Assembly (NCBI GenBank): GCA_009177195.1
Contig: WFMA01000189.1
Location: forward strand, 1,705-7,863
Length of the DNA: 6,159 nucleotides
Source: Bacteroidales bacterium
Lineage (GTDB): Bacteria; Bacteroidota; Bacteroidia; Bacteroidales; Muribaculaceae
Direction: 5' to 3'
Positions 1 through 6,094 of the stretch are shown in pieces; the first letter of the stretch is position 1, and the number at the start of each line of letters is the position of its first letter. Made by a program: the position numbers and the translations under genes. A model generated the notes under the pieces. That model was not told the origin of the DNA, searched no databases, and worked only from the letters and a program-made list of their open reading frames with translations.

Positions 1-1304
1 CCGATCCACTTCAGCGAGTGGCAGCACTGGTAGATGACCCATCCGAGCGGGCTGCCGGCGAAGTCAAGGCTTCCTGCCGAGAATCCTTCAGGGATTCTCA
101 CGGCGGCGTCGCCGGTCTGCGCGTAAACGTCGCGGGCTGCTTCGGTGAACGCCGGGGCGATGTTGGTGACCATATAAAGACTGCCCACCATTATGATGAG
201 ACCGATGATGAATGTCTTGAGCACATTTCCCTTAGTGAAGGGGAGAATGAGGGGGAACACGTAGAACATTCCGGCGAGCGACGCAAGCGGCAGGAATTCG
301 TTGCCGGGGAGGAATACCGCAAGGGCGAGCGTCACCGGGATGAGTAGCAGCGAAACCACCAGGGTGGTGGGATGACCGATGACGAGCGCGGGGCTCATGC
401 CGATTGAAAGACCTTCGGCTCCCTTGAATTTGCGGGCTATCAAGGCGCGGGTGGCGTCGCTTATCGGTTTCAATCCCTCGATGAAAAGAACGGTGATGCG
501 TGGAATGAGCTCCATCACGGCGCCCATCTTGATTCCAAGACCGAGAATCGAGGGGATATTGTCGACAATTTCGTTCCAGCTGCTGTAAGAGAGGCAGCCG
601 ATGGCGATTCCTACGACGACTCCGAGGAAGAGCGGTTCGCCCATGATGCCGAATTTGCGTTTAAGCCCCTCGGCGTCAATCTCCAGCTTGTTCATTCCGG
701 GAATCTTGTCAAGCCCCTTGTTGATGATCCATGCGAATGGCGCGAATCCCTGGCAGAAGGGCTGGGGAATCGAGATGCCCTCCATGTTTTCGTAGAACGA
801 CTGGAATTTCTTGGCTGTTACATCGGCAAGCACCAGGGTGATGATGTAGCAGATGATCGCTGCGAAAAATCCCCAGGCAATTGAGCCGCTGACAAAGTAA
901 ACGACGGCGCCGATGAAGGCGAAGTGCCAGTAGTTCCAGAGGTCGATGTTGACTGTCTGGGTCGTTTTGGTCAGCAACATGATAAGGTTTACTCCGAGAC
1001 ACACCGGGATGATAAACGCGCCGACGGCGGTGTTGTAGGCGACTGCGGCGGCGGCAGGCCAGCCCATGTCGAATACCGGGAGGTCGAGGTTATAGATTTC
1101 AACTACTTTGGTCAGCGCCGGTCCGAGGCTTGATGTGAGCAGGGCGGTGATTACCGAGAGTCCGATGAATCCCACACCCACCTTTAGTCCGCTCTTGAAC
1201 GCGTCGCCGAATTTTATGCCGATACAGGTTCCGAGGATTGTGAAGATGATGGGCATCATCACCGCCGCTCCAAGACCTATTATATATTTAAAAACTTCTT
1301 CCAT
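1..1304 (-). CDS. gatC: PTS galactitol-family permease, EIIC component (3' end outside window)
   Basis: This is an inner-membrane sugar/polyol permease of the galactitol (Gat) PTS family. Reading the minus strand from the ATG at 1304-1302 gives 434 uninterrupted codons with no stop before the window edge; E. coli GatC has about 451 residues, so only a short tail is missing. Family-like stretches are KVGVGFIGL (41-49), DMGWPAAAAVAYNTAVGAF (79-97), VNLIMLLTKTTQTVNIDLWN (105-124), GEPLFLGVVVG (222-232), VLFIEGLKPISDATR (272-286) and IGHPTTLVVSLL (309-320). Long hydrophobic segments run through the protein, as expected for a multi-pass permease. No in-frame start lies just upstream of this ATG. 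It follows the SDR gene on the same strand after 82 nt and is probably co-transcribed. No EIIA or EIIB partner is visible; they may lie beyond the left edge or be absent. In E. coli the family transports and phosphorylates galactitol; the substrate here is unknown. The family call is firm, the substrate is not. Confidence 0.9.
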   Translation of the reverse strand, partial: MEEVFKYIIGLGAAVMMPIIFTILGTCIGIKFGDAFKSGLKVGVGFIGLSVITALLTSSLGPALTKVVEIYNLDLPVFDMGWPAAAAVAYNTAVGAFIIPVCLGVNLIMLLTKTTQTVNIDLWNYWHFAFIGAVVYFVSGSIAWGFFAAIICYIITLVLADVTAKKFQSFYENMEGISIPQPFCQGFAPFAWIINKGLDKIPGMNKLEIDAEGLKRKFGIMGEPLFLGVVVGIAIGCLSYSSWNEIVDNIPSILGLGIKMGAVMELIPRITVLFIEGLKPISDATRALIARKFKGAEGLSIGMSPALVIGHPTTLVVSLLLIPVTLALAVFLPGNEFLPLASLAGMFYVFPLILPFTKGNVLKTFIIGLIIMVGSLYMVTNIAPAFTEAARDVYAQTGDAAVRIPEGFSAGSLDFAGSPLGWVIYQCCHSLKWI

Positions 1305-1332
1305 GAAAGTGATAATGGATACTTTAGGTATA

Positions 1333-1363
1333 ACCACTGCGGGGCTCTACGCTCCGCAGTGGT
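1333..1363 (-). promoter_or_regulatory. Strong intercistronic stem-loop between the SDR gene and gatC
   Basis: The arms ACCACTGCGG (1333-1342) and CCGCAGTGGT (1354-1363) are perfect 10-bp inverted complements around an 11-nt centre that can add two more pairs. On the minus strand the hairpin begins 23 nt after the SDR stop codon and ends 28 nt before the gatC start. No run of T follows on the minus strand, so it is a poor intrinsic terminator by the usual rule; on the plus strand a TTTT follows at 1367-1370. No -7 box was found between the hairpin and gatC, so read-through is expected. A leaky terminator or an mRNA-stabilising element that sets the SDR:permease ratio are both plausible. Confidence 0.6.
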
Positions 1364-1386
1364 ATGTTTTGGCAACGGGAAGTTGC

Positions 1387-2190
1387 TTATTTGGGTTGCT
1401 TTCCGATGTAAGCGAGGATACCGCCGTCAACATAGAGAACGTGACCGTTCACGGCGTTTGAAGCCTCTGATGCAAGGAACACTGCGGGACCGGTGAGCTC
1501 CTGAGGATCAAGCCAGCGGCCTGCGGGAGTCTTGGCGCAGATGAATGAGTCAAACGGATGACGGCTTCCATCGGGCTGTCTTTCGCGGAGGGGAGCGGTC
1601 TGGGGAGTTGCGATGTAACCCGGTCCGATACCGTTACACTGGATGTTGTATTCGCCATATTCAGAGCAGATGTTGCGGGTGAGCATCTTGAGACCTCCCT
1701 TGGCAGCTGCGTAGGCGCTCACGGTTTCGCGTCCGAGCTCTGACATCATAGAGCAGATGTTGATAATCTTGCCCTGGCGGCGTTCCATCATTGAAGGAAG
1801 AACAGCCTTTGCCACGATAAACGGAGCGGTGAGGTCGATGTCGATCACGCGGCGGAAATCGGAAGCTTCCATTTCGTGCATGGGCACGCGGCGGATGATA
1901 CCTGCGTTATTAACCAGAATGTCGATGGGTCCGACTTCGGCAGCGATAGTTGCTACCATTTTTTGAACGGCGGGTTCGTCGGTCACGTCGCAAACATATC
2001 CGTGAACCTGGATACCTTTTTCGGCATAGGCGGCAATACCTTTGTCAACGAGTTCTTGGTTGATGTCGTTAAAGCAGATTTTTGCGCCCTGTTCAGCGAA
2101 GGCTGAAGCGATAGCGAATCCAATGCCGTAGGAAGCACCGGTCACCAAAGCAACCTTGCCTTCCAGAGAAAAATTTAAGAATTGGTTCAT
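1387..2190 (-). CDS. Short-chain dehydrogenase, gluconate 5-dehydrogenase/KduD type
   Basis: This is a cytoplasmic NAD(P)-dependent oxidoreductase of 267 residues, the usual length for classical SDR enzymes. The cofactor-binding glycine motif TGASYGIG is at residues 17-24, NNAG at 94-97, the catalytic serine at 147 (INICSMMSE) and the YxxxK pair at Y160 and K164. The sequence closely resembles the Bacteroidales proteins named gluconate 5-dehydrogenase, including the SELGRETVSAYAAAKGG stretch and the C-terminal YVDGGILAYIGKQP ending. Such enzymes interconvert gluconate and 5-ketogluconate, or act on related 3-deoxy-hexulosonates as KduD does; the true substrate cannot be read from the sequence. 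Asp119 sits where most classical SDRs carry the Asn of the catalytic tetrad. The ATG at 2190-2188 has a purine-rich GAGAGA a few bases upstream. It is the first gene of a unit that continues into the Gat-type permease, so it may process what that permease imports. Confidence 0.9.
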   Translation of the reverse strand: MNQFLNFSLEGKVALVTGASYGIGFAIASAFAEQGAKICFNDINQELVDKGIAAYAEKGIQVHGYVCDVTDEPAVQKMVATIAAEVGPIDILVNNAGIIRRVPMHEMEASDFRRVIDIDLTAPFIVAKAVLPSMMERRQGKIINICSMMSELGRETVSAYAAAKGGLKMLTRNICSEYGEYNIQCNGIGPGYIATPQTAPLRERQPDGSRHPFDSFICAKTPAGRWLDPQELTGPAVFLASEASNAVNGHVLYVDGGILAYIGKQPK

Positions 2191-2268
2191 TGTCTCTCAA
2201 TATTAAATGGTTAATAAATTTAAGCGTTCAAAGGGGTAAATAAGGGTCTGCGCTTGTGCAACAGTTTA

Positions 2269-2276
2269 CAAAGATA
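2269..2276 (-). promoter_or_regulatory. Bacteroidota -7 box for the SDR-gatC unit
   Basis: The minus strand reads TATCTTTG here, an exact match to the Bacteroidota TAnnTTTG element. It lies 78 nt upstream of the SDR start codon, which implies a leader of roughly 70 nt. The expected TTTG -33 element is not present at the usual 19-21 nt spacing; that stretch reads as A- and T-rich sequence instead. The box is identical to those before kdsD and tRNA-Tyr. Confidence 0.6.
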
Positions 2277-2359
2277 GAAAAAAAATCGGTGTGTTTTCAT
2301 TTAAAAAATGGACATCGTGAAAAAAATGTCGAAAAAAAGCCGTAATTTTGAATTTAGGC

Positions 2360-2391
2360 ACAATTTTAATATTATTCCGGAACAAAATTGT
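2360..2391. repeat. Inverted repeat in the divergent intergenic region
   Basis: ACAATTTT (2360-2367) and AAAATTGT (2384-2391) are perfect 8-bp inverted complements with a 16-nt spacer. The spacer contains its own 8-bp palindrome TTCCGGAA (2375-2382), which is not centred on the outer pair. It lies just downstream of the candidate plus-strand -7 box, so it could be an operator or a leader hairpin. The arms are AT-rich and chance is a real alternative. Confidence 0.35.
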
Positions 2392-2529
2392 ATTTCTCCT
2401 GGAGGGAAAGTGAAAAATTCTTTGTTTTGACCAGCGACAAAAACGCAGTTTTGATTGTTATGAATATGAGAAGTATTGCTTATAGTGCTTAAGTTGTTAG
2501 TGTTTCAACGCTTTAAACGAGGGAATATG

Positions 2530-4017
2530 ATGAGTATCAGGACTTTGATATTGACAGCCGTGATCGCGCTGGCGACTCTCCTGCCCGGTGAGGCGGGGGC
2601 GCAGATGCCCATTAAGATATATTCGCGTCTTCAACAGGCGCCCGACAGCGCCGATGTGGCTTATTACGGCAAGGAGCATTTCTGGAGGGGAGCCGGCGAG
2701 GTGTTCGGATTCAATATCGGTTTGTGGGCTTTCGACCGTTTCGTTCAGCATGGCGACTGGTCCTATATAAATTTCAATACTATAAAGGAGAATTTCCGTC
2801 ACGGTTTCAAGTGGGACAATGACAACTTGAATACCAATATGTTCCTGCACCCTTATAACGGCAGCCTTTATTATAACGCCGCCCGGTCCAACGGCTACAA
2901 TTACTGGCGGTCGGGGCTCTTTGCCATTGCCGGGAGCGCCATGTGGGAGCTATTTATGGAGCGTGAGTATCCATCGACCAACGATATTATAGCCACCCCC
3001 ATCGGCGGTATGTGTATAGGCGAAGTGTGTTTCCGCGCCTCCGACCTCGTGCTCGACGACCGCGCCCGCGGCGCTGACCGTGTGGGCAGGGAGATATCGG
3101 GCTTTCTACTGTCGCCGATGCGCGGCATAACCCGCATCATCACGGGCGACGCATGGAGAGTGCGCCCCACGTCGGGCAAACTTTTCGGTATCCCCAACAT
3201 CGCCGTCGAGATTTCGCTCGGCACGAGAATGCTCGATTATCATCATGATAACAGTTATGTGAAATTTGGCGGCGCGATGGAGCTGAATGTGGAGTATGGC
3301 GACCGGTTTGAGCTGAAAAGCAAGAAGCCCTATGACTACTTCACCTTCAACGCGAGCCTTAACTTCATGAAAACCCAGCCGGTCCTGAGCCATCTTGAAA
3401 TCAAAGGCAGGCTCATCGGGCGCGAGCTTCTTGAAGAGAAGGACACCCATTTGAGCGTGGGGCTTTTCCAGCATTTTGACTTTTTTGATTCCGACACCAT
3501 CACATCGAGTCTGGTGCCCTATAAACTCGGTATTCCCGCCAGCTTGGGCGGCGGAGTGTTCTTCCGCGACATTCAGCGTCGGCGCTGGGTGCTCGACGCC
3601 TACGCTCATGCCAATGCCGTGATTCTTGGATCGGTGCTTTCCGACTATTATAAGGTCGATGACCGCAACTATAATCTTGCGAGCGGATTTTCGCTGAAAG
3701 GCGGCGCCAACATGGTTTTTGACAGCAACCGCTTTTCAATGTCGCTCTCTCACGAGTATTACCGTCTTTTCACCTGGGTGGGCTATCACCGTAATGCCAA
3801 TCTTGACGATGTCGACTATAAGACCCTGAACGCGCAGGGCGACCGCTCGGTGGCATCGTTTAACGTGACCCAGTTCCGCGCCGAGATGAAGCTCTATCCA
3901 CGCCTGTATCTGACGGTGCTCCTCGACCATTATCTGCGGTCGACCCATTACCGCGATTATCCCCACGTGCAGTCGACGTCGCTGTCGGCGAGACTGATGG
4001 TCACATATAAGCTCTGA
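2530..4017 (+). CDS. Exported DUF3943 domain protein, probable outer-membrane beta-barrel
   Basis: With the ATG at 2530 the product has 495 residues. An N-terminal signal peptide (residues 1 to about 24: SIRTLILTAV..., hydrophobic core, AGA before Gln25) points to export. A DUF3943-like block follows: LHPYNGSLYYNAARSNGYNY (106-125), GSAMWELFMEREYPSTND (135-152), ATPIGGMCIGE (155-165). The rest is rich in alternating polar and aromatic residues, and the protein ends in SARLMVTYKL, which fits beta-strands of an outer-membrane barrel. No enzyme motif was recognised and the role of the family is unknown. Two ATG codons are adjacent (2527 and 2530); GAGGG at 2519-2523 is 6 nt from the second and 3 nt from the first, so 2530 is preferred slightly. 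A TTG at 2476 in the same frame would only add a non-signal extension and is not used. It is divergent from the SDR gene and separated from kdsD by an independent promoter. Confidence 0.85.
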   Translation: MSIRTLILTAVIALATLLPGEAGAQMPIKIYSRLQQAPDSADVAYYGKEHFWRGAGEVFGFNIGLWAFDRFVQHGDWSYINFNTIKENFRHGFKWDNDNLNTNMFLHPYNGSLYYNAARSNGYNYWRSGLFAIAGSAMWELFMEREYPSTNDIIATPIGGMCIGEVCFRASDLVLDDRARGADRVGREISGFLLSPMRGITRIITGDAWRVRPTSGKLFGIPNIAVEISLGTRMLDYHHDNSYVKFGGAMELNVEYGDRFELKSKKPYDYFTFNASLNFMKTQPVLSHLEIKGRLIGRELLEEKDTHLSVGLFQHFDFFDSDTITSSLVPYKLGIPASLGGGVFFRDIQRRRWVLDAYAHANAVILGSVLSDYYKVDDRNYNLASGFSLKGGANMVFDSNRFSMSLSHEYYRLFTWVGYHRNANLDDVDYKTLNAQGDRSVASFNVTQFRAEMKLYPRLYLTVLLDHYLRSTHYRDYPHVQSTSLSARLMVTYKL

Positions 4018-4019
4018 GG

Positions 4020-4052
4020 TTTGGAATTATGGAGGGAAAAATGTTATCTTTG
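4020..4052 (+). promoter_or_regulatory. Bacteroidota-type promoter for the kdsD-pfkB-ribH cluster
   Basis: TTTG at 4020-4023 and TATCTTTG at 4045-4052 are separated by 21 nt, matching the Bacteroidota primary sigma pattern (TTTG, 19-21 nt, TAnnTTTG). The -33 element starts two bases after the DUF3943 stop codon. Transcription should begin near 4058-4061, giving a very short leader before the kdsD ATG at 4076. This supports an operon independent of DUF3943. Confidence 0.8.
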
Positions 4053-4075
4053 CGTAATAATAGAGATTGTTGCCA

Positions 4076-4687
4076 ATGAGTAGTGTTCAAGAATCCATGC
4101 GTGAGATTCTCGAAAAGGAGAGCCGCGCTATCGCAAATATTCCTGTGACCGACGGCTATGACCGCGCCGTCGAGCTTATCATAGAGCGCGTTCACCGCCG
4201 GCATGGAAAAGTAGTGACTTCAGGCATGGGAAAAGCGGGGCAGATAGCGATGAATATCTCCACCACTTTTTCATCGACCGGGACTCCTGCCGTCAATCTC
4301 CACCCTGCTGAGGCGCAGCATGGCGACCTGGGAGTGTTGCAGCCCGACGATGTGCTGCTGCTCATCTCCAATTCGGGCAAGACCAGGGAGATTATCGATC
4401 TCGTGCTGCTGGCTCGCAATCTCTATGATGACATTCCGCTCATTGTCATAACCGGCAACGCCGATAGCGAACTCGCCAAGATGGCGACAGTGACACTGTT
4501 CACCGGCGGCGCCCCCGAGGTTTGCCCGCTTGGATTGACTCCCACCACATCGACCACGATGATGACCGTGATCGGCGACGTGCTCGTGGTGAACGTGATG
4601 AAAGCTATCGGATTTACCCGTGAAGAGTATGCCAAGCGTCATCATGGCGGTTACCTGGGGTGTGTTTCAAGAGAGAAAAAACAATAA
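4076..4687 (+). CDS. kdsD: Arabinose-5-phosphate isomerase, single SIS domain (KpsF/GutQ family)
   Basis: The enzyme converts ribulose-5-phosphate to arabinose-5-phosphate in the cytoplasm, the first committed step towards Kdo for lipopolysaccharide. The 203 residues form one SIS domain: SGMGKAG (49-55), LHPAEAQHGDLG (75-86), ISNSGKTRE (97-105), PEVCPLGLTPTTSTT (147-161) and AKRHHGGYLG (186-195). Lys53, Glu105, Glu148 and His189 line up with the E. coli KdsD active-site residues Lys59, Glu111, Glu152 and His193, with matching or nearly matching spacing. The tandem CBS domains of the roughly 320-residue enterobacterial enzymes are absent, as in the Bacteroides fragilis enzyme. The ATG at 4076 is preferred over the in-frame TTG at 4067 because it gives a sensible N-terminus and some distance from the predicted transcript start. 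The pfkB-like gene starts 4 nt after its stop, so the two are surely co-transcribed. Confidence 0.92.
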   Translation: MSSVQESMREILEKESRAIANIPVTDGYDRAVELIIERVHRRHGKVVTSGMGKAGQIAMNISTTFSSTGTPAVNLHPAEAQHGDLGVLQPDDVLLLISNSGKTREIIDLVLLARNLYDDIPLIVITGNADSELAKMATVTLFTGGAPEVCPLGLTPTTSTTMMTVIGDVLVVNVMKAIGFTREEYAKRHHGGYLGCVSREKKQ

Positions 4688-4691
4688 TGTG

Positions 4692-5591
4692 ATGAGAAAG
4701 ATAATTGCAATAGGGGAGTGCGCCCTCGATGTTTTGTTCCGCAATGATTGCCCGTGGCTTTCGGTTCCGGGCGCGTCGATTCTTAATGCCGCCGCTTCGC
4801 TTGGGAAGCATGGACGTGACATATCATTCGTTGGCGAAGCGGCTGCCGACCATGTTGGCGACACTGTTGTGGATTTTCTCACGCGCAATAACGTGGGAAC
4901 CCACTCCATCGACCGTTTTACCGACGGAGTAACTCCCGTGACACTGATTTTCACCGACGATCATGACTGCGAGCGTCACCGTGTGCGCTACGAGCGATAT
5001 TCGACTCAGAGCTTCGGAGTGGTGTGGCCGCGCATAGATGCCGACGATGTCATAGTTTTTGGCGGCTTGTATGCCTTGGAAGAGAGGGTTCACTCGCGCT
5101 TGTTTGACATTGTTAAATATGCCCATGAGCGCAAGGCTGTCATTGTCTACGCTCCCGACATGGGCGTAAATCCGGCGGTCAATCTCACCCATGTCAAGCC
5201 GGCGATACTTGAAAATCTTGAAATGGCTGATATCGTCGTCACCTCCGACTCCGATTTGAGAACCATCTTCGGCGAAGGTGGCGGACGCAAGTCCTATAAC
5301 CGTGATATCAGTTTCTACTGCTTCAACCACATAAATATCGACTTCGAGGACGCCACCGTCACATTCTATAACCGCAAGAAGGCTGAGAGCGCGGCAATCA
5401 TGTGCAGCAACGAGGTGCGCAAGGTGTGGTTTGCCGGAGCGGTTGCCGGCGTTGTCGACGCTCTTTTCAAGGATGAAATATTGAAGGAGCAGGTAGCCGA
5501 TATGGAGCCTGAGATGATGAAAAAAATAGTGGAGCATGCCGCCTCATGGGGCTCGAAAGCTGTCGAATCGACCGACCGGCTTGTTCCTTAA
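4692..5591 (+). CDS. PfkB-fold carbohydrate kinase homologue lacking the GAGD catalytic motif
   Basis: The 299-residue product has the length and overall layout of the ribokinase/PfkB family. The N-terminus MRKIIAIGECALDVLF and the first signature (PGASILNAAASLGKHG at 26-41, then VGEAAADHVG at 47-56) are well kept, as are VIVFGGLYAL (120-129) and ILENLEMADIVVTSDSDL (172-189). The second signature, normally DTxGAGDxFxAG, is replaced by residues 238-249 (CSNEVRKVWFAG), so the catalytic base Asp is gone, with Lys244 at about that position. The stretch that normally reads as a Thr-(Lys/Arg)-Gly-Gly-type strand is FNHINIDFEDATVTF (211-225), and the usual DPN segment reads APD (154-156). The reading frame is open throughout with no sign of a frameshift. 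The start is the ATG at 4692, four bases after the kdsD stop; the open frame extends upstream inside kdsD but that part has no family similarity. It may be a pseudokinase, regulator or scaffold in the kdsD operon; substrate and activity are unknown. Confidence 0.85.
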   Translation: MRKIIAIGECALDVLFRNDCPWLSVPGASILNAAASLGKHGRDISFVGEAAADHVGDTVVDFLTRNNVGTHSIDRFTDGVTPVTLIFTDDHDCERHRVRYERYSTQSFGVVWPRIDADDVIVFGGLYALEERVHSRLFDIVKYAHERKAVIVYAPDMGVNPAVNLTHVKPAILENLEMADIVVTSDSDLRTIFGEGGGRKSYNRDISFYCFNHINIDFEDATVTFYNRKKAESAAIMCSNEVRKVWFAGAVAGVVDALFKDEILKEQVADMEPEMMKKIVEHAASWGSKAVESTDRLVP

Positions 5592-5612
5592 CCAATTTAA
5601 GCGAAATAGAAA

Positions 5613-6092
5613 ATGGCGACAAATTTGTCAACCGGGGCGCCTAAAGGCGATCTACCCCAAATATCAGCCGGAACCAAAGTGGCGATAGTGACCGCTGAAT
5701 GGAATTCCAATATCACCGAGGCTCTTACCAGTGGCGCTGTGGAGCTTCTTGAGCGCGAGAAAGTGGAGTATGAAGTGTTCCATGTGCCCGGAGCGATCGA
5801 GCTTACCTATGCGGCGTCGGCTTTGTGGAACGCAGGGCGTTACGGCGCCATAATCGTGTTTGGCTGCGTGATTCGCGGCGGCACTCCTCATTTCGACTAC
5901 GTGTGTGACAGCGTGACCCGCGGCGTCACTGAAATCAATCTTCGCAAAAACGGCGCGCCGGTCATATTTGGAGTGTTGACCGTTGATTGCGAGCAGGATG
6001 CGATCGACCGTGCCGGTGGAAAACTCGGCAATAAAGGTACCGAAGCAGCTGAAGCCGCAATAAAAATGATACATTTTATGGAAAATATATAA
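5613..6092 (+). CDS. ribH: 6,7-dimethyl-8-ribityllumazine synthase
   Basis: RibH condenses 5-amino-6-ribitylamino-uracil with 3,4-dihydroxy-2-butanone 4-phosphate, the penultimate step of riboflavin synthesis, as a cytoplasmic multimer. The 159-residue length is typical. Diagnostic segments are AEWNSNITEAL (28-38, with the aromatic Trp30 that stacks on the substrate), VPGAIELTYAA (58-68), GCVIRGGTPHFDYVC (84-98, catalytic His93), PVIFGVLT (116-123) and DRAGGKLGNKGTEAAEAAI (132-150, phosphate-binding Arg133). The TENxEQA consensus is altered to VDCEQDA (124-130). The gene begins 21 nt after the pfkB-like stop and no -7 box was found in that gap, so it is probably the last gene of the kdsD operon. 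No FMN riboswitch precedes it. Its stop codon lies only 8 nt before the tRNA-Tyr -7 box. Confidence 0.96.
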   Translation: MATNLSTGAPKGDLPQISAGTKVAIVTAEWNSNITEALTSGAVELLEREKVEYEVFHVPGAIELTYAASALWNAGRYGAIIVFGCVIRGGTPHFDYVCDSVTRGVTEINLRKNGAPVIFGVLTVDCEQDAIDRAGGKLGNKGTEAAEAAIKMIHFMENI

Positions 6093-6094
6093 AA

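Larger units (their letters stand above)
2191..2529. other. AT-rich divergent intergenic region between the SDR and DUF3943 genes
   Basis: About 340 nt separate two divergently transcribed genes. The region holds the minus-strand SDR promoter box at 2269-2276, several A-tracts (2277-2285, 2320-2326, 2332-2338), a possible plus-strand -7 box TAATTTTG at 2343-2350 without a convincing -33 partner, and inverted repeats around 2360-2391. A GGAGGG at 2401-2406 is followed only by a six-codon frame, so no gene is called. GAGGG at 2519-2523 is the likely ribosome binding site of the DUF3943 gene. No RNA gene or known riboswitch was recognised. Confidence 0.6.

Noticed and set aside
18..1133. Several plus-strand open frames of 60-110 codons across the left end
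   Set aside because: They lie opposite the GatC reading frame, show no family similarity and have low-complexity Arg/Glu/His-rich or Ser/Pro-rich composition typical of antisense shadows.
2410..2430. Possible leader peptide: GTG after GGAGGG, six codons to a TGA
   Set aside because: It is too short to separate from chance, and no attenuator-like hairpin or regulatory codon run follows.
3106..3609. A 167-codon minus-strand open frame
   Set aside because: It lies within the DUF3943 gene on the opposite strand, with no recognisable domain or start signal.
4620..4691. N-terminal extension of the pfkB-like gene from a GTG inside kdsD
   Set aside because: The extra 24 residues overlap the conserved C-terminus of KdsD, and family similarity begins exactly at MRKIIAIGE from the ATG at 4692.
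4824..5537. A 237-codon minus-strand open frame
   Set aside because: It is the antisense shadow of the pfkB-like gene, whose sense frame has clear family similarity; the minus-strand product has none.
5594..5603. AATTTAAGCG before ribH also occurs near 2217-2226 upstream of the SDR gene
   Set aside because: A shared 10-mer is expected several times by chance in a window of this size, and the two copies differ in orientation relative to their genes.
5592..5612. Possible FMN riboswitch or separate promoter before ribH
   Set aside because: The gap is only 21 nt, far too short for an FMN aptamer, and contains no TAnnTTTG box.
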